From Bdellovibrio sp. (GTDB taxonomy: Bacteria; Bdellovibrionota; UBA1018), in NCBI GenBank assembly GCA_016213345.1, contig JACRAO010000155.1, positions 1 through 7,601 on the forward strand: a stretch of DNA of 7,601 nt. Direction: 5' to 3'. Under the pieces are notes generated by a model. That model was not told where the DNA came from. It was given only the letters and a program-made list of their open reading frames with translations, and ran no database searches. The number at the start of each line of letters is the position of its first letter. The stretch's first letter is position 1. Positions 1-5,672 of this stretch are shown here, one piece after another. A program made the position numbers and the translations under genes.

Positions 1-707
1 ATAGGTTTTTTTTCGCGTATGAAGATTTTTTCAAATAAAGTGATTTCTGGAATTTTGAGATTACTAGGATTTGGATGATTTTTATAAATGTCTTTTTGGT
101 TTTCGATAATATTCCATTGGTGTTTTACTTTTTGAAGCTCTTTTAGAATCCATGCGTAATAGTCTTCATGATCTGTTTTGATTTCAAAAATCCCACCTGG
201 TTTAATGATATTTGAGATTTGAGTCAGTCGTTCTTTAGTGAAAAAACGTTTTTTTTGTTGAGATTGTTTTGGCCAAGGATCTGGGAAAAAACAATAGAGA
301 TGGTCAATTTCATGTTGTCCAAAAATATTTGCAATTCTTTCGGCATTTGCTTTTAAAAATAAAGTATTAGTTAGATGTTGTTTATTCGCTTTTTCAGAGG
401 CCTTATAAATTTGTTTTAGCTTCCAATCAATGCCTATAAATGCGCATTTTGGATTTAGTCTAGCTTTTTCTAAAAGGTAATGCCCACCGTTGCATCCAAT
501 CTCGACATGAAGCTCGGGTGGATAGTTTTTAAAACACTCCCGCCAACGAGTTTGATTATTTTCTGTTTCTTCGTTAACGAAGCATCTTGTACCACAAAAA
601 GACCTAATTTTTTCAAAGTAAGGATTTTTTGTAGACGAATAGGGAGGAGCTGATGTGCTTATTTCTTCCCTAATATCTTGTACATTCCCGTGCCACAAGT
701 TTCGCAT
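1..707 (-). CDS. trmB: tRNA (guanine-N7-)-methyltransferase TrmB, C-terminus beyond window
   Basis: TrmB transfers a methyl group from S-adenosylmethionine to N7 of G46 in the tRNA variable loop, in the cytoplasm. The open frame gives 235 residues before the left edge. Seen: a motif I region EIGCNGGH (69-76), an acidic motif II residue in GIDWK (92-96), the hallmark PDPWPKQSQQKKR (142-154), KTDHEDYYAW (177-186), and T223/E226 in TLFE, matching the family's C-terminal TxFE motif. E. coli TrmB has 239 residues, so probably only a short tail is missing. ATG at 707 is the only Met codon in the visible frame and lies inside the upstream zinc-ribbon gene, a 49-base overlap; a TTG at 698 is an alternative start. 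No well-spaced Shine-Dalgarno precedes 707, which suggests translational coupling (inference). Odd: the middle motif I glycine is Asn73. The family call is firm; the exact start is less so. Confidence 0.93.
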   Translation of the reverse strand, partial: MRNLWHGNVQDIREEISTSAPPYSSTKNPYFEKIRSFCGTRCFVNEETENNQTRWRECFKNYPPELHVEIGCNGGHYLLEKARLNPKCAFIGIDWKLKQIYKASEKANKQHLTNTLFLKANAERIANIFGQHEIDHLYCFFPDPWPKQSQQKKRFFTKERLTQISNIIKPGGIFEIKTDHEDYYAWILKELQKVKHQWNIIENQKDIYKNHPNPSNLKIPEITLFEKIFIREKKP

Positions 708-832
708 TTCCCTTGTAAAGCTTGTCTGCCATTTTTCATGGTGACAGTTTGGGCGTCATTCATTTTCTTTTTAGATTTACATTTTACGCAATACGCTTCT
801 GTTTGTGAAGATTGAGTTTCTTGGTCAGACAT
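659..832 (-). CDS. small zinc-ribbon protein, DUF5679-like
   Basis: This 57-residue protein has two CxxC pairs, C15-V-K-C18 and C43-E-T-C46, a spacing expected for a four-cysteine zinc ribbon. Between them lies VTMKNGRQALQGKC (30-43), and GTGMYKILGK follows, a pattern I recognise from the DUF5679 family. That family has no established function; zinc binding is inferred from the cysteines. There is no signal peptide or membrane segment, so it should be cytoplasmic. The start is ATG at 832 with a strong AAGGAG (838-843) five bases upstream. It lies 57 bases after the flagellin stop, and its 3' end overlaps the start of trmB, so it is probably co-transcribed with trmB. Whether it assists the methyltransferase is unknown. 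Confidence 0.85.
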   Translation of the reverse strand: MSDQETQSSQTEAYCVKCKSKKKMNDAQTVTMKNGRQALQGKCETCGTGMYKILGKK

Positions 833-837
833 TGAAT

Positions 838-843
838 CTCCTT
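838..843 (-). promoter_or_regulatory. Shine-Dalgarno of the zinc-ribbon gene
   Basis: AAGGAG on the minus strand, five bases before the ATG at 832. It fixes the start of a gene short enough to be missed by length cut-offs. Confidence 0.8.
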
Positions 844-859
844 AAATTAATAACTTAAA

Positions 860-889
860 CAGATACCCAAAGAATGTAGCTTTTGTCAA
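860..889 (-). promoter_or_regulatory. candidate sigma-70 promoter for the zinc-ribbon gene and trmB
   Basis: On the minus strand a perfect -35 hexamer TTGACA (889-884) is followed after 18 bases by TATCTG (865-860), a weak -10. The -35 lies directly after the flagellin stop codon, and the implied transcript would start about 20 bases before the zinc-ribbon ATG. The exact -35 and sensible position support it; the poor -10 weakens it. No hairpin terminator was seen between flagellin and this gene, so read-through from flagellin is also possible. Confidence 0.4.
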
Positions 890-1723
890 TTAACTAATTA
901 ATTTAAGTGCCAGTTGAGGTATTTGGTTTGCTTGTCCTAATGTTGCCACATTTGCTTGTGTTAGGATATTTTGTTTGACCAGTTCGCTTGTTTCTTCTGC
1001 CATGTCGGTGTCTCGAATACGACTATTGGCGCCTTCCAGGTTTTCTCGATAGATAGACAAGTTATTGATTGTTGAGAGTAATCTGTTTTGCAGCGCTCCA
1101 AGTCCGGCTCGGTTTTCTGCCAGTTTTTGTATTGCTCCATCAATCATTGTCATGTTTTCCTGAGCTTCTTGTTTTGTATTTGTAGAGACACTGGTTATGC
1201 CTATGCCTTCTAAGGTTGACACGCGATTTCCTGAATCAAAAGTCAATCGATCTTCGATTGGATTATTATTGATTCCGATTTGAATATCTAAATCACCCGA
1301 ATGTCCATTGAGGAGCTTGGTGCCGTTGAATTCAGTAGAGTTTGAAATTCTATCTACTTCAGCTTTTAAATGCTGAACTTCTTTATTTATAAACTGTCTT
1401 TCCGGGTCCCCAATTGTGTCTGAAGCTGCTTGGATAGAGAGTTCTCTTAGTCTTACTAAGATATTTCCGACCTCGTTTAGAGCTCCTTCAGCGACTTGCA
1501 CGAGGCTGATGCCATCGTTTGCGTTCCTGCTGGCTTGTTTCATACTACGAATATTCGCTCTCAAACGTTCGCTAATAGCTAATCCAGCAGCGTCGTCACT
1601 TGCATGGTTAATACGACTGCCAGATGATAAGCGTTCTAGTGAACGATTTTGAAGTGCTACGTTATCGTTTAAGAATCTTTGTGCCGACAGGGCTTGTACA
1701 TTTGTTGCAATTCGAAGGCTCAT
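890..1723 (-). CDS. fliC: flagellin (flagellar filament subunit)
   Basis: Flagellin is exported through the flagellar type III apparatus and polymerises into the filament. The 277-residue product has the conserved N-terminal D0/D1 helices (about 5-140), with RLSSGSRINHASDDAAGLAI (31-50) and the NDG/AEGALNE segment (69-84), and the C-terminal D1/D0 helices (about 193-277) with ENRAGLGALQNRL (203-215) and an ANQIPQ end (265-270). Only about 50 residues separate the two, so there are no D2/D3 outer domains; it is a minimal, core-only flagellin. No cysteine is present. The LVRLRELSIQ segment (89-98) resembles the D1 region that TLR5 recognises in gamma-proteobacterial flagellins. The start is ATG at 1723, with AAGGAG seven bases upstream and a FliA-type promoter behind it. 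Bdellovibrio species carry several fliC paralogues of similar size; which paralogue this is cannot be told here. Confidence 0.97.
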   Translation of the reverse strand: MSLRIATNVQALSAQRFLNDNVALQNRSLERLSSGSRINHASDDAAGLAISERLRANIRSMKQASRNANDGISLVQVAEGALNEVGNILVRLRELSIQAASDTIGDPERQFINKEVQHLKAEVDRISNSTEFNGTKLLNGHSGDLDIQIGINNNPIEDRLTFDSGNRVSTLEGIGITSVSTNTKQEAQENMTMIDGAIQKLAENRAGLGALQNRLLSTINNLSIYRENLEGANSRIRDTDMAEETSELVKQNILTQANVATLGQANQIPQLALKLIS

Positions 1724-1730
1724 AAACAGT

Positions 1731-1736
1731 CTCCTT
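1731..1736 (-). promoter_or_regulatory. Shine-Dalgarno of flagellin
   Basis: AAGGAG on the minus strand, seven bases before the ATG. It is near-ideal, as expected for a highly expressed protein, and it confirms the start. Confidence 0.85.
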
Positions 1737-1812
1737 AGACATAATTGTCTTTTTTATCCTTCCAAATTGTCTGGATTTTCTTTTTGGCGATCCCTGCCTA
1801 ATGACAACTTAA

Positions 1813-1839
1813 TGATCGGAGCGACAGGATGTAACTTTA
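1813..1839 (-). promoter_or_regulatory. sigma-28 (FliA) promoter of flagellin
   Basis: Read on the minus strand, TAAAGTTA (1839-1832), an 11-base spacer and TCCGATCA (1820-1813) match the enterobacterial FliA consensus TAAAGTTT-N11-GCCGATAA at 13 of 16 positions with exact spacing. FliA drives late flagellar genes, including flagellin, so the context agrees. Transcription would start near 1806, leaving a leader of about 80 bases. An A/T-rich run lies just upstream (1840-1860) and could help polymerase binding. The match is direct; promoter activity is inferred. Confidence 0.85.
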
Positions 1840-1900
1840 GAAAAAAAGCAAAAATATCAAGTACTTATACATTACTAAAATAGTCAAATTAAAGCGTCCT

Positions 1901-1927
1901 TATTGTTAGGGAACTTTTTGCCGAGAC
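1901..1927 (+). promoter_or_regulatory. weak FliA-like pattern upstream of the 1937 gene
   Basis: TATTGTTA (1901-1908), an 11-base spacer and GCCGAGAC (1920-1927) match the FliA consensus at 11 of 16 positions with correct spacing. The implied transcript would begin only a few bases before the ATG at 1937, making it nearly leaderless, which agrees with the lack of a Shine-Dalgarno there. A match this loose can arise by chance. Confidence 0.25.
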
Positions 1928-1936
1928 TTCTTTTGA

Positions 1937-2428
1937 ATGATCTCTTTTAGGTCCATATTAGTTTACCTGGTTCCTGTCTTTACTGTAGCGCTTATGGGAA
2001 TTGCACAATGTAATCCCGGAATAAAAAAGATTTGCTCAGTTGATTTTCCACAGTTTAAAGAAAAAATAGAGCTTTCTAAAAATTCATTAGAAAGGCTTTC
2101 TAATTCAGATCGCAGTGTAGCAGCTAGGGTTCCCATGAAAAGTATAGATCATCAATATATTGAGTTAAATGCAGATGGACGACAACAATGGATTCGTTGG
2201 GCAGAACATGAGCTTGTAGAAGTTCAAAAACTTATGGATTGGATTTCTGAAGAATCTTCGTTTAGAGATTCATATTTAGATTTGTCTGAAATAGCCAATC
2301 ATATTTTGTATTTTCATGGTTATGCTAAGCAAGGAAATACTGCAAAAATGAATAATGTTTTAGAGTTTATTGTTAAAAAAATACAAAAAATTCAACTAGA
2401 AACCTGTTCTAAAACCGAGTCATTGTAA
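1937..2428 (+). CDS. exported small helical protein of unknown function
   Basis: I do not recognise this 163-residue protein. Its N-terminus looks like a signal peptide: Arg5, then a hydrophobic stretch of about 18 residues (6-23) ending G-I-A, compatible with signal peptidase I cleavage after Ala23. Cys25 follows, but the residue before it is Gln, so it is not a normal lipobox. The mature part is rich in Glu, Lys and Gln with predicted amphipathic helices (36-55, 82-106, 113-152), three tryptophans (85, 88, 102) and three cysteines (25, 33, 157); a disulfide or metal role is possible. It should sit in the periplasm or be membrane-anchored. The ATG directly follows an in-frame stop, so no earlier in-frame start is possible, and no good Shine-Dalgarno is seen. 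The aminopeptidase gene follows after 62 bases on the same strand, so the two may share a transcript. Confidence 0.75.
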   Translation: MISFRSILVYLVPVFTVALMGIAQCNPGIKKICSVDFPQFKEKIELSKNSLERLSNSDRSVAARVPMKSIDHQYIELNADGRQQWIRWAEHELVEVQKLMDWISEESSFRDSYLDLSEIANHILYFHGYAKQGNTAKMNNVLEFIVKKIQKIQLETCSKTESL

Positions 2429-2490
2429 TCTCTCTCAACTCATGATAAACAAAAAAAATGCTTAAAACAGATATTTGTAGATAAAAGGAT

Positions 2491-5088
2491 ATGTCAACTC
2501 ACGTGTCTTGTACCAATCACACAAAACGTCCTTTTGTGTTCGAAGGCACAACCATGCAATACGCCCCAGATACTTCTGTTAGACTTGAACACTTAAAGTT
2601 AGTGTGCACTATTGATCCACGTCAAAAATCTTTACAATCAGTTGTAACACAAAAAATCCGCCTTATTGATCCAAATGTAAAAACGCTAACCTTAGATCAA
2701 GTTGGGCTTGCAATAAAATGGGTAAAGCTTAACCAAGAAAAAGCAAAATTTTCTTGTTTAGGTGACAAACTTTATGTTGAATTACCGAGTAAAAAACAGC
2801 AAAATTTTGAATTAGAAATTGATTATGAAGTCAAAAATCCAAGAAAAGGGCTTTATTTTATTGGACCAGACTCTGATTACCCTTCAAAGCGTTATCAGGT
2901 TTGGTCACAGGGAGAGGATCAGGACAATCGCTATTGGATTCCTACTTTTGATTACCCAAATCAAAAAGCAACAACAGAAATTATTGCCAGAGTTCCAAAA
3001 GGTTTTACTGCGGTTTCTAATGGGGCACTTTTATCTCAGAAAGCGGAAGGTGAATGGGTAGAGTTTCATTACAAGCTTGGCGTTCCTCATGTTACGTATT
3101 TGATCTCACTTGTTGTTGGTGAATTTGAAATGTGGAGCGACGAGGGCCCTGATCACTTACCTGTCGTTTATTATGTTCGTCCCGGACAAAAAGAAAATGG
3201 TAAAAGATCTTTTAGTCGAACACCGAAAATGATCGAAGTTTTTTCGAAAAAACTGGGTGTCCCATATCCTTACGAAAAATATGCCCAAGTGGCTGTTCAG
3301 GATTTTGTATTTGGTGGCATGGAAAACACCTCTGCAACAACACAAACTGAGAGGACTTTGCATGACGAAAGAGCTCATTTGGATTTTAGCAGTGATCCTT
3401 TGGTTTCGCACGAGCTCGCGCATCAGTGGTTTGGAGATTTAGTCACTTGCAGGGATTGGTCACATGCATGGCTAAACGAAGGCTTTGCTACTTTTATGGA
3501 GCGTGTGTGGATCGAAGAAAATATCGAAAGATATGGCAGCCAAAAAGTGGAAGAAGCAAAATATTATTCGCATCTTGAATTTAAAGACTACTTAGAAGAC
3601 GATCATGAAAAATATCGCAGATCGGTTGTTTGCAATTTATTTCAAGATCCAATGGATATTTTTGATAGTCATTTGTACAACAAAGGTGGAGTTATATTGG
3701 TATTGCTTAGGCATATTTTGGGCGATGATCTTTTTTGGACGTCCATTGAAAATTATTTAAAATCAAATGCCAGAAAAAATGTCGAAACTATTGATCTAAT
3801 TCGTGCAATCGAGGAAGTAACCGGAAAGAACATGAGATTGTTTTTTGATCAGTGGATTTATAGCGCAGGCCACCCGGAGTTTGAAGTCAAATATGAGTGG
3901 ATCACAGACAAAAAGCAAATTGAACTAGTGATTGAACAAAAACAAGTTTCGGGCAAAGCTTCATTAGAAAAAGATGGATTTGTTACTCCCGTGTTTCAAT
4001 TACCCATAGCGTTAGAAGTAGAGTTTGAGGGTGGCAAAGTAGAAAAATATAGTATTAATTTAAAAACTGAAAAAGAGCGTTTGTTTTTCCAAGTTCCATC
4101 ACAGCCTTTGAAGGTGAGATTGGATCCAGGTAATTTTATTCCAAAAGAAATGAAATTTCCCAGACCACGGGAGCTTTTGTTTTATCAGCTTGAGCATGAT
4201 CCGGATTGCACGGGAAGAATAGAAGCTGCTTGGGAGCTAAAGCAAAATTGGGATTGCACAGTAATCGAAAAATTAGGACAGGCACTTTTAAAAGATGTCT
4301 TTTGGGGTGTTCAAGCTGAAATTGCAGAAGTTTTAAGCGAAATTAAAAGCGATTTTTCTAGAGAAGCACTTATTAAGGGACTTGCAGTTGCAAATCATAA
4401 AGCAAGACGAGCGGTGGTAAAAGCTTTAGGAAAATTTAAACATCCCCAGGTCGTAGAAGCATTAAAAAAACACGCACAAGCGGATCCAAGTTATTTTGTC
4501 GAAGCTGAAGCTACTTATAGCTGGGCGTGTTCTATGGGTGAGGATGAAAAAGCCAAGCCAGAAACTTTAGAGTTTTTACTTTCACAACTAAAAAAAGAAA
4601 GTTGTCGCGATGTGATACGTTGTTTTACTTTTAAGGCAATAAGTGAACTTCCTGGTGTGGATGCAGGATTATTTTTAGATGCACTAGATGTTTTAAAAAC
4701 GTGGAGTACGCGCGGTATGCCGATAGAAGCTAGATTAGGCTCTATTGACGCATTGGCTCAAATTGCAAAAACCGCAGTGCGCCATATAAAACGAGATTTG
4801 TTTGAGGTTTTCAATCAACTAGCTAATGAAGATGATTTTCTTGTGCAATATACACTCATTGCGGCACTTGCAAAAACTGAAGCTGCTCAGGCAATTCCGA
4901 TTTTAGATAAAATTTATTTTTTAACTGTAGACTCGCGCATTAAACGTGAGGCTAAACTGGTCAAAGATTCACTCTTGATTTCTGGTTCTGCAGCGCAATC
5001 GGTTGCAAAGTTGAGAACTTCTTTAGAAAAACTTGAAGAAGAGTATAAAAAACTGCGTGATAAAGTTGAGTGTAGTAACAGGGCTTAG
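2491..5088 (+). CDS. M1-family zinc aminopeptidase with C-terminal HEAT-like repeats
   Basis: This 865-residue metallopeptidase removes N-terminal amino acids from peptides. Domains in order: N-terminal beta-sheet domain (about 15-215); catalytic domain with the substrate-binding GGMEN (275-279, the GAMEN motif), zinc site HELAH (307-311) with Glu330 eighteen residues on in WLNEGFA, and catalytic Tyr396 in YNKGG; a beta domain (about 465-550); helical HEAT-like repeats (about 575-830); and a short charged coiled coil (836-860). All zinc ligands (His307, His311, Glu330) and the catalytic Glu308 are present, so it should be active. There is no signal peptide, pointing to the cytoplasm. The start ATG has an AAAGGA very close by (one base gap). 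An ATG at 2554 (Met22) has a better-spaced AAGG, but residues 15-34 resemble the usual family N-terminus, so 2491 is preferred. It is not the classical E. coli PepN layout; substrate preference cannot be read from sequence. Confidence 0.95.
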   Translation: MSTHVSCTNHTKRPFVFEGTTMQYAPDTSVRLEHLKLVCTIDPRQKSLQSVVTQKIRLIDPNVKTLTLDQVGLAIKWVKLNQEKAKFSCLGDKLYVELPSKKQQNFELEIDYEVKNPRKGLYFIGPDSDYPSKRYQVWSQGEDQDNRYWIPTFDYPNQKATTEIIARVPKGFTAVSNGALLSQKAEGEWVEFHYKLGVPHVTYLISLVVGEFEMWSDEGPDHLPVVYYVRPGQKENGKRSFSRTPKMIEVFSKKLGVPYPYEKYAQVAVQDFVFGGMENTSATTQTERTLHDERAHLDFSSDPLVSHELAHQWFGDLVTCRDWSHAWLNEGFATFMERVWIEENIERYGSQKVEEAKYYSHLEFKDYLEDDHEKYRRSVVCNLFQDPMDIFDSHLYNKGGVILVLLRHILGDDLFWTSIENYLKSNARKNVETIDLIRAIEEVTGKNMRLFFDQWIYSAGHPEFEVKYEWITDKKQIELVIEQKQVSGKASLEKDGFVTPVFQLPIALEVEFEGGKVEKYSINLKTEKERLFFQVPSQPLKVRLDPGNFIPKEMKFPRPRELLFYQLEHDPDCTGRIEAAWELKQNWDCTVIEKLGQALLKDVFWGVQAEIAEVLSEIKSDFSREALIKGLAVANHKARRAVVKALGKFKHPQVVEALKKHAQADPSYFVEAEATYSWACSMGEDEKAKPETLEFLLSQLKKESCRDVIRCFTFKAISELPGVDAGLFLDALDVLKTWSTRGMPIEARLGSIDALAQIAKTAVRHIKRDLFEVFNQLANEDDFLVQYTLIAALAKTEAAQAIPILDKIYFLTVDSRIKREAKLVKDSLLISGSAAQSVAKLRTSLEKLEEEYKKLRDKVECSNRA

Positions 5089-5091
5089 TTA

Positions 5092-5122
5092 TAACGCACT
5101 ATAAGGTGCAGGTTAATTTTTT
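5092..5122 (+). terminator. Rho-independent terminator of the aminopeptidase gene
   Basis: TAACGCAC (5092-5099) can pair with GTGC (5106-5109) and GTTA (5112-5115) around a TATAAG loop, with an AG bulge, giving an eight-pair stem followed by six T (5117-5122) and more T-rich sequence. It begins four bases after the stop codon. Its 3' half lies within the end of the convergent gene, whose stop is 5113-5115. The minus strand lacks a T-tract after this hairpin, so it should act mainly rightward. Confidence 0.65.
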
Positions 5123-5592
5123 ATTATTTCTATTTCCTGTGTGTAATTTACCCCTGATGAGTATAGGTGTTCGATTTTGATTTTGTTGGAGCCTGTGGCA
5201 AGGGGGATATAGTCTGTTTGAAATTTTTTTGCATTTTCCTCAATAAAAACTGTGGCTGAATAGCTATTGGCTGTGTTTACTATTTTGGTGTTTAAAAATT
5301 TTTGGTTACCCTGTGAAAGCTGCTCTATCCCGCAAAGTGGCCCTGTAATTCGGATTCTTTCTGAAGCAATACTTTGATGTGTGTTTTCGCAGTTGACCAT
5401 TAGATTCTCTAAGACTTTGTAAGAAGCAGGTTGTCTGTTTTCATCTTTAGTGGCAAGTTTGAGTTCATTAAAACTAGTAGAATCATTGAATAAACTGTAT
5501 ACAGAATTTAAAAAAATAAGCGCCACTACTGAAAAAATTACAATTTCAACGGGGTTTATCTTATAACGGTTCCCATTCTTTGAACCATCCAT
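5113..5592 (-). CDS. single-pass membrane protein with probable Ig-like outer domain
   Basis: I do not recognise this 159-residue protein as a named family. A basic N-terminus (KNGNRYK, 5-11) precedes one hydrophobic segment (15-35), so the N-terminus should be inside and the rest in the periplasm. A low-complexity linker (36-75) leads to a region of alternating strands (about 78-157). There the pattern KFQTDYIPLATGSNKIKIE (123-141) followed by a short turn and TQEIEII (151-157) resembles the end of bacterial Ig-like or glucodextranase-B-type domains, where PLxxGxNxIxI is typical. Cys68 and Cys87 could form a disulfide. The role is unknown; binding of a protein or cell-wall partner is a guess from the fold. 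An in-frame TGA lies shortly upstream of the ATG, so the start is well bounded, but the Shine-Dalgarno is weak. It is divergent from the kinase gene and converges with the aminopeptidase gene. Confidence 0.75.
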   Translation of the reverse strand: MDGSKNGNRYKINPVEIVIFSVVALIFLNSVYSLFNDSTSFNELKLATKDENRQPASYKVLENLMVNCENTHQSIASERIRITGPLCGIEQLSQGNQKFLNTKIVNTANSYSATVFIEENAKKFQTDYIPLATGSNKIKIEHLYSSGVNYTQEIEIIKN

Positions 5593-5609
5593 GTACTTAC
5601 TATCGGCAT

Positions 5610-5623
5610 GTCATTGAAATGAC
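5610..5623. repeat. 14-bp palindrome in the divergent spacer
   Basis: GTCATT-GA-AATGAC has perfect six-base arms around a two-base centre. It sits between the divergent starts at 5592 and 5673, 17 bases from the first. It could be an operator for either gene, or a small hairpin in the leftward leader. A minus-strand TAGAAT (5639-5634), five of six to the -10 consensus, lies next to it but has no good -35. A six-base-arm palindrome is expected once or twice by chance in a window this size, so only its location makes it notable. Confidence 0.35.
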
Positions 5624-5672
5624 TTAACTCAATATTCTAAAACATCATAAATCATGGTATGAGAACTCTATT

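Larger units (their letters stand above)
1724..1936. other. divergent intergenic region between flagellin and the 1937 gene
   Basis: This 213-base spacer separates the leftward flagellin from the rightward small gene. It holds the flagellin Shine-Dalgarno, an 80-base leader with several GGA motifs, the FliA promoter, and a weaker FliA-like pattern reading right (1901-1927). I see no open reading frame or RNA gene in it, and no convincing sigma-70 promoter for the rightward gene. Confidence 0.7.

Noticed and set aside
890..900. TTAATTAACTAATTA-like palindromic stretch at the flagellin 3' end as a terminator
   Set aside because: It is pure A/T with no stable GC stem and no following T-tract.
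961..1652. Open frames inside the flagellin gene (961-1143 minus, 1416-1652 plus)
   Set aside because: They lie within the firmly identified flagellin in other frames, have no recognisable motifs, and the codon pattern follows flagellin.
1743..1772. Direct repeat AATTGTCT at 1743-1750 and 1765-1772 in the flagellin leader, 22 bases apart
   Set aside because: An 8-base repeat in an A/T-rich spacer of this size is close to chance; no further copies seen nearby.
2009..2013. Possible lipoprotein signal at Cys25 of the 1937 gene
   Set aside because: The residue before the cysteine is Gln, whereas a lipobox needs a small residue (Gly, Ala or Ser) there.
2458..2484. Eight-codon open frame (ATG...TAA) ending six bases before the aminopeptidase ATG
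   Set aside because: No Shine-Dalgarno, no run of regulatory codons and no attenuator hairpin; most likely chance.
2554..2556. Alternative start for the aminopeptidase at Met22
   Set aside because: It has a better-spaced AAGG, but residues 15-34 upstream of and across it resemble the usual N-terminus of this M1 subgroup, so the longer form is preferred.
2819..3442. Open frames inside the aminopeptidase gene (2819-3061 plus, 3157-3423 minus, 3257-3442 plus)
   Set aside because: They are out-of-frame shadows of the conserved N-terminal and catalytic regions of the M1 enzyme.
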